A DNA stretch of 64,000 nucleotides from Pseudomonas violetae (GTDB lineage: Bacteria; Pseudomonadota; Gammaproteobacteria; Pseudomonadales; Pseudomonadaceae), in assembly GCF_023072615.1 (NCBI RefSeq), contig NZ_JAKNRW010000012.1, positions 62,001 through 126,000 of the forward strand. Direction: 5' to 3'. The notes under the pieces were generated by a model, which ran no database searches, was not told the DNA's origin, and worked only from the letters and a program-made list of their open reading frames with translations. Each line of letters opens with the position of its first letter. The stretch's first letter is position 1. The translations under genes and the position numbers were made by a program. This document shows, in pieces, positions 15,583-25,324 of the stretch.

Positions 15583-17113
15583 AGGCTGTCTCCTTCGCAT
15601 GTATGGGCCGCTGCTGACTGCGTACTGGCCAAAGGCGGAAAGTCAGGCGGGTAAAGTGTTCATCTAGAAAGAATCCGGCGAAAGCCAAAGGATATAGTCG
15701 CCGCGCCAGCGCTCCTTGGGGCCTTGCCAAGATCAATGCTTGAATCAAGTAGAGGATGAGGAACATCAGTATCGCTATCAATGCCAGATTCTGTTGGAGG
15801 GCACTTGGGGAAGGGCTCGCACCAAGTACATATCCGGCGGACACATGCCACACCAGGTAAATTCCGAGCAACACTGTGAGCGTGCCCAAATTATGCAGAA
15901 TGCCGCTAAGGCGCATACACCACGGAGCCAGGCCGATAGCGAGGACAGCAAGTGCCATTAGGGGGATCTCATGCGTCGGTAGCAGTTGGCTCCACACTAC
16001 ATGCAGCAAAGCGACCCATAATGCTGCAATGGACAGTGCCAGAAGTATCTGCGAGAGCGTCGCTGGCGGACGCCGCTCATACAGTGCCTGACGCCTCACC
16101 TGCGCGACCGTTTCACCGGCGCTGAGGAAGGCATAAGCCTTATAAAGCGAGTGAGCTATAAGGTGTACAAACGCCAACTCGTATAGACCCAGACCGCACT
16201 CCAGCAGCATGAAACCCATTTGTGCACAGGTTGACCAAGCCAAACGAACCTTAATGCTGATACGTGTCATCATCACGAGACTTGCAAGCAAAGCCGTCAG
16301 CCCACCTATTACCACCAGTAACGTCTGAGCCACCGGTGCGGCATTCAGTAAGGGTGCGAAACGCAGCAGCACAAAGCCCCCAAGATTTACAAGACCCGCA
16401 TGTAACAAAGCCGAGACTGGTGTCGGTGCCTCCATCACCTGTATTAGCCAGCCGTGTACCGGCAGTTGTGCAGATTTGAGAATAACTGTCAGGATCAGCA
16501 GCACTACCGCCAACTGTAGATCCCAGCTCAGAGAACCGCTTAGCTGCAGGCGCGCTGCGACATGTTGGAGGATCATCGCGATGTTACTGTCGTCGGCTGC
16601 CTGCACCAGCAATACAGCAGCTATGAGTAAGCAGATGTCCGCCAGACGGCTGGCAAGAAACTTTTTATGGGCCACCACTTGGGCCATTGGGCGGTCATGA
16701 TAGAAGGTGAGCAGCAAGTGCAGGCTTAGGCTGGAGATGATCCACGCACCGACGAGCACATAAAGATCATCGCATGTGACCACGAATGCGACTGCAGCCA
16801 AGGTGCTGAGCAGCGACATTAGGTATCGGCGCTGCCCTTGTTCACCTTCCAGGTAGCGCGATGAGAAGTCGATGATGACCAGCGCCAGTAGGCTAATCAG
16901 TGTGGCCATGGCCAAGCCCAGACGGTCATTTTCAGGCCCGTCCAGCGCTGCTTGCAACAAAGCTGTTAACACCAGCGCAAAGCCCGCATATCCGGCCAAT
17001 CGTGCTGACCACCAGAGACGACCGACCGTCGCCTTACCGAATGCCACTGGTAACAGGGCTAGCGCGTAGATCCAGGGCAGCATGGTACTCAGTTGGGGAA
17101 GCAAGAATGGCAT
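15569..17113 (-). CDS. dabB: DabB, NuoL/MrpA-like ion-translocating subunit
   Basis: A protein of 514 residues that is almost entirely hydrophobic, with about a dozen or more membrane helices. It shows the antiporter core of the complex I NuoL/Mrp family (VVAHKKFLASRLADICLL, VHGWLIQVMEAPTPVSALLHAG, STCAQMGFML). The ATG at 17113 is used in place of the TTG one codon before. In this operon it is the proton- or cation-conducting partner that energises DabA, rather than a respiratory complex I subunit; no other nuo genes are near. Confidence 0.88.
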   Translation of the reverse strand: MPFLLPQLSTMLPWIYALALLPVAFGKATVGRLWWSARLAGYAGFALVLTALLQAALDGPENDRLGLAMATLISLLALVIIDFSSRYLEGEQGQRRYLMSLLSTLAAVAFVVTCDDLYVLVGAWIISSLSLHLLLTFYHDRPMAQVVAHKKFLASRLADICLLIAAVLLVQAADDSNIAMILQHVAARLQLSGSLSWDLQLAVVLLILTVILKSAQLPVHGWLIQVMEAPTPVSALLHAGLVNLGGFVLLRFAPLLNAAPVAQTLLVVIGGLTALLASLVMMTRISIKVRLAWSTCAQMGFMLLECGLGLYELAFVHLIAHSLYKAYAFLSAGETVAQVRRQALYERRPPATLSQILLALSIAALWVALLHVVWSQLLPTHEIPLMALAVLAIGLAPWCMRLSGILHNLGTLTVLLGIYLVWHVSAGYVLGASPSPSALQQNLALIAILMFLILYLIQALILARPQGALARRLYPLAFAGFFLDEHFTRLTFRLWPVRSQQRPIHAKETAYDRA

Positions 17114-17217
17114 CAAAGAAACTCGCGAGGGTGATCGGCAGATTTAGTCTTATCCAGTTGCTTTTTTATTGAAAATAGATTGAATGGAACGTATCGATAT
17201 AAAAAAAAGAACGAATC

Positions 17218-18090
17218 ATGCGTCGCCTGAACTTTCATCATCTGCATTACTTCTGGGCCGTTGCCAAAGAAGGCAACCTGACCCGAGCAGCTCAATCACT
17301 GCATGTCGCCCAGTCGGCACTGTCGACACAGATTCGCGCCTTGGAAGATCAGCTCGGCTATGCACTATTCATCCGCTCAGGTCGCAGCCTTCTGCTCACT
17401 GAAGCAGGTCGCTTGGTTCTGGATTACGCCGAAAGTATTTTTGCGCTAGGCAACGAGCTACAGATGACACTGCAGGGGGGCCAACAGGCCAATCAGCAGC
17501 TACGCATTGGCGCCGTTGCTACCCTTTCCCGAAATTTTCAAGAGAACCTACTGCGGCCATTCCTCGGTAGAAACGATGTTCACATCACCCTAGAGTCGGG
17601 CAGTTTGGGAGAGCTGTTGGAGCGGCTGGTGTTACACAAGCTTGATGTAGTCCTCACCAACACACCGGTAAGCTCGGATGCGCATCGCTCGTGGCGTTGC
17701 CAACTATTGGATCGCCAATCTGTCTGCCTGGTTGGCCCGCCCCGGGACGGGCAGCCGCCTTTTGACCTGCGCCGTGACCTTCAGCATGTCCGCCTGATTT
17801 TGCCCGGCCGCAGCAGCGACATTCGCAGTCAATTTGAGTTGTACTGCGATAGCCACGAAGTACGCGCGACCATCTGTGCAGAGGTGGACGACATGGCCAT
17901 GCTGCGCCTGCTTGCTCGCGACTCCGGCGACGTAGCACTACTGCCAGCGGTAGTAGTGCAGGATGAACTACGCAGTGGTGCTCTACAGCTATATTTGGAA
18001 ATACCGGAGATTGTTGAACAATTTTTCGCCGTCACCCAGCAGCGGCATTTCAGTTTAAGTATCCTCAACGAGTTATTAAAAATTCATTAA
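17218..18090 (+). CDS. LysR-type regulator, divergent from dabBA
   Basis: The protein has 290 residues. Residues 1-62 are a LysR helix-turn-helix (MRRLNFHHLHYFWAVAKEGN, AAQSLHVAQSALSTQIRAL). A periplasmic-binding-like effector domain follows, about 90-285. It resembles the NhaR-like branch (FHHLHYFW). The 104-base AT-rich gap to dabB would hold the shared regulatory site. Control of dabBA in response to carbon supply or ions is inferred from position. Confidence 0.88.
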   Translation: MRRLNFHHLHYFWAVAKEGNLTRAAQSLHVAQSALSTQIRALEDQLGYALFIRSGRSLLLTEAGRLVLDYAESIFALGNELQMTLQGGQQANQQLRIGAVATLSRNFQENLLRPFLGRNDVHITLESGSLGELLERLVLHKLDVVLTNTPVSSDAHRSWRCQLLDRQSVCLVGPPRDGQPPFDLRRDLQHVRLILPGRSSDIRSQFELYCDSHEVRATICAEVDDMAMLRLLARDSGDVALLPAVVVQDELRSGALQLYLEIPEIVEQFFAVTQQRHFSLSILNELLKIH

Positions 18091-18486
18091 GTTTGAAAGA
18101 AACGCTGTGCATGGTGAACTTACAGTATTGGCGCACTCATGATCTAATTCAGAAACAGGGAGTTGGCTTAAGTGCATTGCCTGTTCCGCTACTCCCCAGC
18201 CTGAGATTCAGAGCTCAGCGTACGATTTTTTCTCAATTCTGCGGGCTCCTATAGATGAGATCGTGCCTTGCGACTGAAATAATGCCCGCTACGCACTAAA
18301 CACCAGCGCCTCGTAGTATTGGTTCATCGCACATTTTCCTATTTGCTCGAGAGCCTGAACAACCTAACTGGAATTTTGACACGACGACGAAGTTTGGGCC
18401 GAGCGGCCACCGGTGTGTACCATCAACTCGGCAGGTTGCGGCGCCCAGTTCGAGCCAAGGGAAATACCCCCCGTTTCCCAACCTGC
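18091..18486. other. Gene-free stretch
   Basis: About 400 bases after the LysR gene contain no open frame with a credible start or family, and no clear terminator hairpin. Confidence 0.3.
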
Positions 18487-18690
18487 TTGTAGATTGCTGC
18501 CAAGTGATGATATCGCTCAGCTAAAAGCCGGGCATCGAGCAAGGCGTGATGAGAAAGCTCGGGGACTGTTATTTTACCAATTCCGGCGGCCTCAAAATGA
18601 CTTAACAAGTGGATCAGGTTGGTAGGCCTTTAGCCACATGACTTGGCCATTGGTGATCCACATACGCGAGCTAACAGAGAAAGTCCCAGT
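18487..18690 (-). pseudogene. C-terminal remnant of a 3'-5' exoribonuclease
   Basis: The minus strand reads LLSHFEAAGIGKITVPELSHHALLDARLLAERYHHLA-like sequence in parts; HHALLDARLLAERY is the conserved last motif (HxxxDA) of RNase T/DnaQ-type exoribonucleases. The same motif occurs in the broken exonuclease at 27.9-28.3 kb. No start and no upstream catalytic acids are found. Confidence 0.45.
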
Positions 18691-18746
18691 CCCAATCCGG
18701 GGCAATGTCCGACTATTGTTAACCGGACACGATTACCCTTGTCGCA

Positions 18747-20246
18747 CTAGCGGCTGATACGGAAGCGACCACTCAAATTGCTCAACCGTTCGGCTAGTTG
18801 GTTGAGGCGCTGGCCATCTTTATTAAGCTTGGTCGCGTCGCCGAGGGCTTTTTGGGCCACTAGCTGCACGCTATGCAGATGCTGACTGACTTCCGCACTG
18901 GTAGAGGCTTGCTCGTGGGTAGCGGCGGCAATTAGCTCGTTCATTCGAGTAATTGCGCTGATGTCTTTTGCTACTGCGCCGAGTATTTCGGCAGTGGTCT
19001 GACTGTCTTTTACGCAGGTGCGAACGCTGTCTTGGCTTTCCTGCATGGCAACCGCCGCTTGGCGGCTACCTTGTTGTAGGTCGCTGATGATTTGTTCTAT
19101 TTCAGCGGTGGACAATGCAGTTTTCTGCGCTAGATTACGCACCTCGTCAGCCACGACAGCAAAACCACGACCATGCTCGCCAGCGCGTGCTGCTTCAATA
19201 GCAGCGTTTAGGGCCAGCAGGTTGGTTTGATCCGCAATCGAGCGGATAACTTCCAGCACCTTGCCGATTTGCTGGGATTTTTCGGCCAACGCCAAAATCT
19301 CGATTTCAGTCACGCCGATTTGTAGAGCTAGTTTGCCGATATTGCTACGCACATGGTTGACCGAACGGCTACCCTCGGCAGCCTGCTGATTGGCGTTTTG
19401 TGCTGCCTTCGCTGCGCCATCGGCATGTTCAGCCACTTCATCAATAGCGGTACTCATCTGCAGCATAGCTGAGCTCATGTAGATAATTTCGCCTTGCTGG
19501 TGTTCTGCGCCGGCGCTCAGGTGACCGGTGGCCTGCTGCAGGCTGTCACCCATATTTTTAAGACTTTGAGTATCTCTTATCACTTCCCCGACCAACTCGT
19601 CAAGGGTACTGAGGAAGTGGTTGAAGCCTTGGCTTACTTTTCCTTGGGCAACACTGCGGTAGCTGAGGTCAATTTCATCAGCTTTCTCAGTGAGTTTCTT
19701 AGCAGCTTGCATCAGCGCCGCGCTTTCAACCGCTTCCGCGTGGGCTTGCACCGCTAAATAGATCAAAATTGCGCTTTCTGCGATGACGTATAGCGCATGA
19801 AGGAAAATAATCGGCCAGCTGGCACTCGTGAGTACAACTACATCAACACCTTGAGCTTGCAAGGCAAAAAAACTTAAGTGATGCATGGCAATCACCAACG
19901 CGGCGACAACGATCGGCAGCCAGTCGCGGTAATACACTAAGAAGGCCAGTAGCACGAAGATGCTGAAGTGCATTTCCAACATGCCACGGGACTGGTTGAT
20001 GTGCAGGGCTGCCATCACCATAAACGCCGCGCCCATAACGCAACGCAGCAAGCGTTGACCGCTGATGAGTTGATTAAGAACACTCATCACCACAGCTGTA
20101 CTACCACCAACCAGCAAAGCTTGCCCCCACGTGCCATGCCAAAACGCGAGGCCGAGTGAGTAGATCAACATCAGCCACAGCACACCCAGCATGATGCGGT
20201 CTGCTTTTTTGTAGTGCTGCTGAAGGAGCGGAAGGTTAGCAGGCAT
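18747..20246 (-). CDS. Methyl-accepting chemotaxis protein with six-TM sensor
   Basis: The protein has 499 residues. Residues about 18-185 form about six membrane helices with short loops and no periplasmic domain. Residues about 230-499 form the cytoplasmic coiled coil, with the conserved tip [20 protein letters not shown] and [14 protein letters not shown]. It signals to CheA/CheW. The membrane-embedded sensor suggests detection of a hydrophobic ligand, membrane state or energy, not a classic amino acid. It is monocistronic. Confidence 0.92.
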   Translation of the reverse strand: MPANLPLLQQHYKKADRIMLGVLWLMLIYSLGLAFWHGTWGQALLVGGSTAVVMSVLNQLISGQRLLRCVMGAAFMVMAALHINQSRGMLEMHFSIFVLLAFLVYYRDWLPIVVAALVIAMHHLSFFALQAQGVDVVVLTSASWPIIFLHALYVIAESAILIYLAVQAHAEAVESAALMQAAKKLTEKADEIDLSYRSVAQGKVSQGFNHFLSTLDELVGEVIRDTQSLKNMGDSLQQATGHLSAGAEHQQGEIIYMSSAMLQMSTAIDEVAEHADGAAKAAQNANQQAAEGSRSVNHVRSNIGKLALQIGVTEIEILALAEKSQQIGKVLEVIRSIADQTNLLALNAAIEAARAGEHGRGFAVVADEVRNLAQKTALSTAEIEQIISDLQQGSRQAAVAMQESQDSVRTCVKDSQTTAEILGAVAKDISAITRMNELIAAATHEQASTSAEVSQHLHSVQLVAQKALGDATKLNKDGQRLNQLAERLSNLSGRFRISR

Positions 20247-20400
20247 GGCGAGACGCTCAAGAGTTGATTACATTTATGGAGAGTGCGGTAATTCATTTTG
20301 TTGAAAACGTTAGGATTGCGATAACACCTCAGAATGACTGTATCGGCAAGCTCAATTCAGAAATGAGCATAATTCGATAATGCTGTGCAAGCTTGCGCCG

Positions 20401-20973
20401 TCAGTCTTGCGGCCAGTCGCAGAAACAGCTTACGGCCAGCATGTTGCTTGCGTTGACCGTTCGACCAGAACTCAGGGCGTCGAGGATAGGCTCGATAAAG
20501 CTGTTACTGGAGGTGCAGGAGGCGCCTTCGCTATAGGGGCCGAAATAGGATAGCTTGCCTGAACGATCCCAGATCGCCACTGCAGGGCTTGAGGGGATTT
20601 TATCGCTCCCGCTCAAAGTTGCTATGGTTTGCAGGATTGCCATCGCTTCAGGTAAATGGCCTTGGCTACCGGGCGCTTGCACTACATAAAAACTCACACC
20701 TTGTTGGCTATAGCGCTCGATCAGCGCGATCAAGTGCTGCTGGCTAGCGACACTGCACGGGCAGGAGGGATCCCAGAAATGCACCAGTCGAATCGGGCCT
20801 GGGCCAGCCAGTTCATCAGGCAAGCGTAGTTGCTCACCGTCAAACAGCACATTTTGCGCAATGAAACTGCGCAGGTATCGGGCTTCGTACCACCAGTAAG
20901 CGACTACCATGGCAACTGCCCATAACGTGATCAGCAGGCTGGCCTGCAGTTTTTTGCGGTTCAGGCGAGTCAT
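20401..20973 (-). CDS. DUF6436 thioredoxin-like membrane-anchored protein
   Basis: The protein has 190 residues starting MTRLNRKKLQASLL; the start at 20973 places one membrane anchor at residues 10-28 right after a basic N-terminus. The periplasmic part has a thioredoxin-like fold: LVHFWDPSCPCSVASQ (a CPC motif where CxxC is usual), then FYVVQAPGSQGHL and SSPAVAIWDRSGKLSYFGPY. Further Cys residues lie near the C-terminus (AVSCFCDWP). It is likely a periplasmic redox protein. The 75-base longer frame to 21048 lacks support. Confidence 0.7.
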   Translation of the reverse strand: MTRLNRKKLQASLLITLWAVAMVVAYWWYEARYLRSFIAQNVLFDGEQLRLPDELAGPGPIRLVHFWDPSCPCSVASQQHLIALIERYSQQGVSFYVVQAPGSQGHLPEAMAILQTIATLSGSDKIPSSPAVAIWDRSGKLSYFGPYSEGASCTSSNSFIEPILDALSSGRTVNASNMLAVSCFCDWPQD

Positions 20974-21048
20974 TGGCAGTATTTGCTCTTCATAAGCATA
21001 AAATATCAAAGCTGACTCGACAGCTGGAGACTCATCACTGCGCCACAC

Positions 21049-21424
21049 AGGTCACGAAGACAAGCCTAAAGCTCGCATGCTTGCTGAGCGTGGAGAGGGG
21101 ATGATTACTTCGGTGTATTGCGGCCGATATTGAACTCAATTGATCAATAAATCTATGTTAACGACTAACCCGATGAGCGATTGCGGGGCGTGAGCCGCCA
21201 AGCTCGCTGGGCACGGGATTGGATCCTGATGGCTAAATCGGCGTGATTGAAGACCTTCTTGGCGACTGCATGACTGCAGTAGTTCGCCTCCCCTAGAACC
21301 GGGTCTAGAAACTCCATCAGTTTTGCTTGCCGAATCGTTTTGTTGGTTTGATCAAACCACGCAGCATGGCAAGCAAACCTACGACGCTCGTCTTGGACAG
21401 CTTGATCAGAAGCTTGCGGTGTAC
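21049..21424. other. Gene-free stretch
   Basis: About 375 bases upstream of the DUF6436 gene. No credible gene, repeat or promoter could be assigned. Confidence 0.3.
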
Positions 21425-21529
21425 TACATCTCTCATCGCCTCAAGCTCGCTGAGGGGCCGGATGCATATAAGCATTTCGACGCACGTGATAATGGCTGGA
21501 CGAAGGTAGTGCTCAAGCCCGCAGCTTAA
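21425..21529 (+). pseudogene. C-terminal remnant of a zinc alcohol dehydrogenase
   Basis: The last 33 residues, ISHRLKLAEGPDAYKHFDAR and then DNGWTKVVLKPAA, match the C-terminus of zinc-dependent medium-chain dehydrogenases (formaldehyde dehydrogenase-like). The sequence upstream in the same frame is unrelated. A strong terminator follows, as it would in the original gene. Confidence 0.65.
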
Positions 21530-21548
21530 AACGAATAACTAACGCTTA

Positions 21549-21573
21549 CCGGCTCGCACAGAGCCGGCTTTTT
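21549..21573 (+). terminator. Rho-independent terminator
   Basis: CCGGCTC (21549-21555), loop GCACA and GAGCCGG (21561-21567) form a perfect 7-bp stem followed by CTTTTT. It is the relic terminator of the dehydrogenase remnant. Confidence 0.85.
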
Positions 21574-21666
21574 GCTTGTGAAGAAAGCCACGTGGCGGGC
21601 AGATAATCACAAACCGGCCAACTCACCCTCCCGCCCCCACGCCAAAAGCGATGGCATCAGGAAGGT

Positions 21667-21858
21667 GTGTTGCCCGGACGGTTACAAGAGTGCGCCCAGC
21701 CCGGGGCATCGATTGCGAGCATCGCGCAGAAGCACAGCCTTAACGCGAACCTCGTCCATAAATGGATTAGGGTACACACGAACAAAACCATGGCGCTGCA
21801 ACCTGCTTTCATTCCAGTGCCCTTCCCGCTATTCCACTTTCCAATCGCCGCCTTTTGA
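21667..21858 (+). mobile_element. IS66-type OrfA (TnpA) fragment
   Basis: The translation ECAQPGASIASIAQKHSLNA, NLVHKWIRVH matches the helix-turn-helix of IS66-family OrfA. It is truncated on both sides and has no TnpB or TnpC. A related but longer fragment in the same direction lies at 26.6 kb. Confidence 0.7.
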
Positions 21859-22132
21859 GCCAACCCCTGGCTTTGGTGACGCCGAAGATCTGACTCTGCA
21901 AAGCCAGTATGAGCGTGTCCAAAACTAGGTAGCGTCCCCAGTCCGGGCGATCTTTCTCTTTCCTATGGGCCAGAGCACTGAAAGCGCTGAGTCTTCCCAA
22001 TACATATCAGACAATTCATCGCGGTATCATCAAACGCAGTGCACTAAAAACCACAGAATGCTGAGACGCGAATATACTGAAACACTGACTCATCAAACGC
22101 TGGCCTCCTATGCCCGGCTAAGGATTCTTTGA

Positions 22133-22543
22133 GTGATCGTCAAATGGGAAGGTTTTCGGCCAATCGAGGGTTCGGTCATTGTCATAGAAGACGATCCAAC
22201 TCTGCGAGCGCTGATGGAGGAAATCGTATCGGAAGTAGGAGGAAAGGCGATCTCATTCGGCACAGCAGATGATGCACTGACCTTTCTGCTTCAGACTCAT
22301 GAGCAGTGTCGTCTAGTGATCGCAGACCACGGCCTACCTGGCCAAATCCAAGGCATCGAATTTATCGAAATGGTAAGGAGTCGATGGCCTTCCATTGGGG
22401 CAATCCTAACCTCTGGATATCTGATAGATCTTGAAGCTGTCCCAGCATCTAGCATTTATCTGCACAAGCCATGGTCGTTGGATGATTTCGTTTTAGCTAT
22501 CGCGACTCTGTTACAGCCTGGCATTCCGATCCGCAAAGGCTGA
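22133..22543 (+). CDS. Single-domain response regulator
   Basis: A 136-residue receiver domain without output. Acidic pair ED-D at 19-21 (VIVIEDDPTLRALM), phospho-acceptor Asp65 in LVIADHGLPG, and Lys in YLHKPWSLDDF. The GTG start has AGGA eight bases upstream. The kinase partner is not adjacent; the nearest is the PAS-PAS kinase 1.3 kb away on the opposite strand. Confidence 0.8.
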   Translation: MIVKWEGFRPIEGSVIVIEDDPTLRALMEEIVSEVGGKAISFGTADDALTFLLQTHEQCRLVIADHGLPGQIQGIEFIEMVRSRWPSIGAILTSGYLIDLEAVPASSIYLHKPWSLDDFVLAIATLLQPGIPIRKG

Positions 22544-22799
22544 TCAACGGCATCGGAGATGCCAGGTAGGCTGGGCTAGGCTTAATCACGTCCCTCAGCA
22601 AAAGCGTGGTCAATGCTTCCTCTACCTCATCAGCGGCGCCGTGTTTATGCTGCGTGAGTGACCACTGCGGGTAACGATCTGCCATCAAGCCACCGACCAC
22701 TTCTGCGCATAAAGCATCACAGCTAACACCCATCTCTGCGGCTGATGCGATGGCCGATGTAAGTGCTTGCTCAAGCTGCTGGGTTCTACCGGAGAACAC
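22497..22799 (-). CDS. Hypothetical protein
   Basis: 100 residues (MFSGRTQQLEQALTSAIASA, CDALCAEVVGGLMADRYPQW). It is soluble and mostly helical. Its 3' end overlaps the receiver gene on the other strand by about 47 bases. The composition looks genuine, but I cannot name the family. Confidence 0.45.
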   Translation of the reverse strand: MFSGRTQQLEQALTSAIASAAEMGVSCDALCAEVVGGLMADRYPQWSLTQHKHGAADEVEEALTTLLLRDVIKPSPAYLASPMPLISLCGSECQAVTESR

Positions 22800-22891
22800 G
22801 AGACCGGCTCGCTGAAGAATGAAGCCCTAGCATGAGCCGATATCAGTTTGACATCAAAGGTAGCCTGTTAGGCTAACCCTCCCGCATCCGC

Positions 22892-23161
22892 TCAATGCCC
22901 CGGGGCTCTGCACTCGCTCGATTTGAAACTAGCTTTGCGCGCAGTCATCTCACTGCGAAGCTCGCCTATCAGATTGGCAATCGCACGACTCGAAGTAAGT
23001 GGGGCCGTCGACACACCCGTGACCAAGAGCTCAACGCTACCTGAAGAGGGTTCGGTGACCTTGATCATCAGCGAACCATCCACGTTCAGGGTGCAAGAGC
23101 AGGACAGAGGCAGGAAACCGCACTCAATGATATGTCGGAGCTCAAGAGCGGAAATCATCAT
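22892..23161 (-). CDS. DUF1652 family protein
   Basis: An 89-residue protein starting MMISALELRHIIECGFLPLS, then CSCTLNVDGSLMIKV and SRAIANLIGELRSEM. This is the Pseudomonas-specific DUF1652 pattern. AGGA six bases before the ATG at 23161 supports this start over one 54 bases upstream. Function unknown. Confidence 0.75.
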   Translation of the reverse strand: MMISALELRHIIECGFLPLSCSCTLNVDGSLMIKVTEPSSGSVELLVTGVSTAPLTSSRAIANLIGELRSEMTARKASFKSSECRAPGH

Positions 23162-23486
23162 GGTCGTCCTATGGGCTGTGTTCATTGATTGTTGTCCAAA
23201 TGTGGAAGTAGTCAAAGATTCAGAGGAGCATTATTCGACAAGGCATTTCAGGCTCACTCCGCTGAAACGTTGCACCTGCTTGTGTGCACTACAAACGCAT
23301 TCTTGAAAAAAGTGGGCATCGCTCTGACTCTTCTATTTCGCGGCTGTTCGGGGCGTACTCCAAAAAACGAGGCGATTTCGGACGCGGAAAACCCAGGCTA
23401 AAAAACGCGCTCAAAGAAAAAGTGAAAAACGTTGGAATTTCTTCTGAGAGCACCACTCTTTTGCCTATGAGCGTAAGGAGGAATTC

Positions 23487-23735
23487 ATGAGCCAAACAGA
23501 TATTTTTGTCATCGAGTACAAGCTGCACGGGAAGCCAAAGTCATTCGTAATTCGCGCCAAAACAATGCGCAATGTGGATGCCTGGCATTGGGCAAGCTGC
23601 GACGCCGGCCTAGCGCCCATCCCTAAACCTGGTAGACCTCCGTTGAAGGTCGTTTCGAAACCTCAAGCCGAGCGATACGGAGTGACAGAAGTGAAATGGC
23701 GCGAAACGGCTGCTCTTGATTGGACAGAGACTTGA
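23487..23735 (+). CDS. DUF6555 family protein
   Basis: 82 residues (MSQTDIFVIEYKLHGKPKSF, DAWHWASCDAGLAPIPKPGR). An excellent AAGGAGG site precedes the ATG. The IEYKLHG...WHWASCDAG pattern belongs to a small Pseudomonas family of unknown function. Confidence 0.7.
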   Translation: MSQTDIFVIEYKLHGKPKSFVIRAKTMRNVDAWHWASCDAGLAPIPKPGRPPLKVVSKPQAERYGVTEVKWRETAALDWTET

Positions 23736-23812
23736 ACATCGCCCAGACGGCGCAAATAGCGGGTGACTGTGACCGCTGAGATTTGATCTCGGAGTTCTCT
23801 GACTTACCCCCT

Positions 23813-25324
23813 TCACAACGGAAAAGTAGCTTTGAATGTTGTCCCTACATCAATTTTGGAGGTAACTGAAACCGTGCCGCCGTGTGCCTTCACGATTTCG
23901 CTGACGATGAAAAGCCCTAGACCTACGCTACGGGTGTCTTGCGGGAGGTTGACACCGCGAGTCATTGGACTGAAGACAGTGGCAAGGAAGTCTGGAGGAA
24001 TCGGTTTACCCCAGTTGTGCACCATCAACTCGAAGCCCAGCGCCGTAATGGAGGATGTAACTGTCACGGGACGATCTTCCGCGCCGTAAGTGACTGCGTT
24101 AGAAATTAGGTTACCTGCCAATTGCGCAATCCTATCGCCGTCCGCGATACATAAGCCATTGCCATGTGTTGAATGGACAAGCTCTCGTTTGGGATAAACG
24201 ATTCTGAGTTGCTCGACAGTTCCTGCAATGAGCATATGCAGATCGGTGGTCGCTTTCGTAGTTCCGATACCACGCCCTATTCGCGCTTGCGTGAAATCCA
24301 ACAAATCGTTGATGAGCCTGCGCGCTCTTTGCGCCGCTTCCTGAGCGTGACGAACAAATATTTGCTGCTTCGACGTCAGTCCAGGGCGATCAAGCATTTC
24401 CGTGACCATTGATATCACCGAGAGAGGATTACGCAGATCGTGACTTACGATCCCAATCATTTGCTCGGAAAAAAGGGCGCGGTCTTCAGCCGTAGCTTGC
24501 TCACGTTTTACGTCGGTAATGTCATGAAGGATGCCAACAAACTGCACAAGCTTGTGATCGGGATCGAATGCGCCGCGACCAGTCGAGAGCACAGTACGCT
24601 GAACGCCGTCAATTCCGTTCAATCGGTAAATACAGCGATACTCCTTAGCTACCGACTCGAGAGCCGCCGAAAAAAGTTCGGCTTCCCTCTGCTGGTCTTG
24701 GGGCTCAAGGAAGCTTGAGTAAGCGGCTGCGGAAACAAACTGGCTTGATGGGTAACCAAGCAGGCGCGCGACGCTATCGTCGTACCGGCGCTCGCGTGTC
24801 ACAGGGTCGACATCCCAGACATGCATATGGGCAGACTCTAACGCAATCCGCAACCTGGCATCGGCCACCGAAAGATCGCGCTGGAGCGCTAAGTGTGCTT
24901 CGAGTGAATCCTCTGCCTGCCTCTTTGAAATCAATACTTCTTGCTCAAATCGGTGTCTCTCGATTACCACAAATGCCGAAACCTCGTCGAAGGTGCCACC
25001 CGAGTGCTCTCTCCTTATCACGTTGAGAATCATCGGCACTTTTTTTCCGTCAGACGTTGCGAACTCGAGCTTCACCTCGGAAATGGAACCCTGCATCTCC
25101 AATAAAGGAATCCAATGAGTTTGATGAAAAATTCGTCCTCCGATGGTAAGCAATTCTTGCAGTTTACGATGGCCAATTAGCTGGTCTTTCGGGTAGCCCA
25201 ACCATTCGCAAAAAGTGGTATTCGCCCGGAGGATTACGCCAGCCTTGCTCGTGATGATCAGCGCACAGGGAGCGTGCTCATAAAGTGAGTCAGCGCCAGG
25301 AAGCGAGTCGGCATCAGCTTGCAT
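23813..25324 (-). CDS. PAS-PAS histidine kinase coupled to an RsbQ-like hydrolase
   Basis: The protein has 503 residues. PAS1 (about 10-130) begins YEHAPCALIITSKAGVILRA; PAS2 (about 150-280) ends FVGILHDITDVKRE. HisKA has the phospho-His in IGIVSHDLRNPLSVIS; HATPase spans about 390-503 with GNLISNAV and VGLGLFIV. No membrane segment or receiver is present, so it is a soluble kinase. Its ATG overlaps the stop of the upstream hydrolase gene (TGATG). In Bacillus the hydrolase RsbQ feeds a signal to the PAS domain of RsbP; here the PAS output is a kinase. The response regulator is not in the operon. Confidence 0.88.
   Translation of the reverse strand: MQADADSLPGADSLYEHAPCALIITSKAGVILRANTTFCEWLGYPKDQLIGHRKLQELLTIGGRIFHQTHWIPLLEMQGSISEVKLEFATSDGKKVPMILNVIRREHSGGTFDEVSAFVVIERHRFEQEVLISKRQAEDSLEAHLALQRDLSVADARLRIALESAHMHVWDVDPVTRERRYDDSVARLLGYPSSQFVSAAAYSSFLEPQDQQREAELFSAALESVAKEYRCIYRLNGIDGVQRTVLSTGRGAFDPDHKLVQFVGILHDITDVKREQATAEDRALFSEQMIGIVSHDLRNPLSVISMVTEMLDRPGLTSKQQIFVRHAQEAAQRARRLINDLLDFTQARIGRGIGTTKATTDLHMLIAGTVEQLRIVYPKRELVHSTHGNGLCIADGDRIAQLAGNLISNAVTYGAEDRPVTVTSSITALGFELMVHNWGKPIPPDFLATVFSPMTRGVNLPQDTRSVGLGLFIVSEIVKAHGGTVSVTSKIDVGTTFKATFPL

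Noticed and set aside
15569..17113. Complex I subunit NuoL
   Set aside because: No other nuo genes; the overlap with the DUF2309 gene identifies it as DabB.
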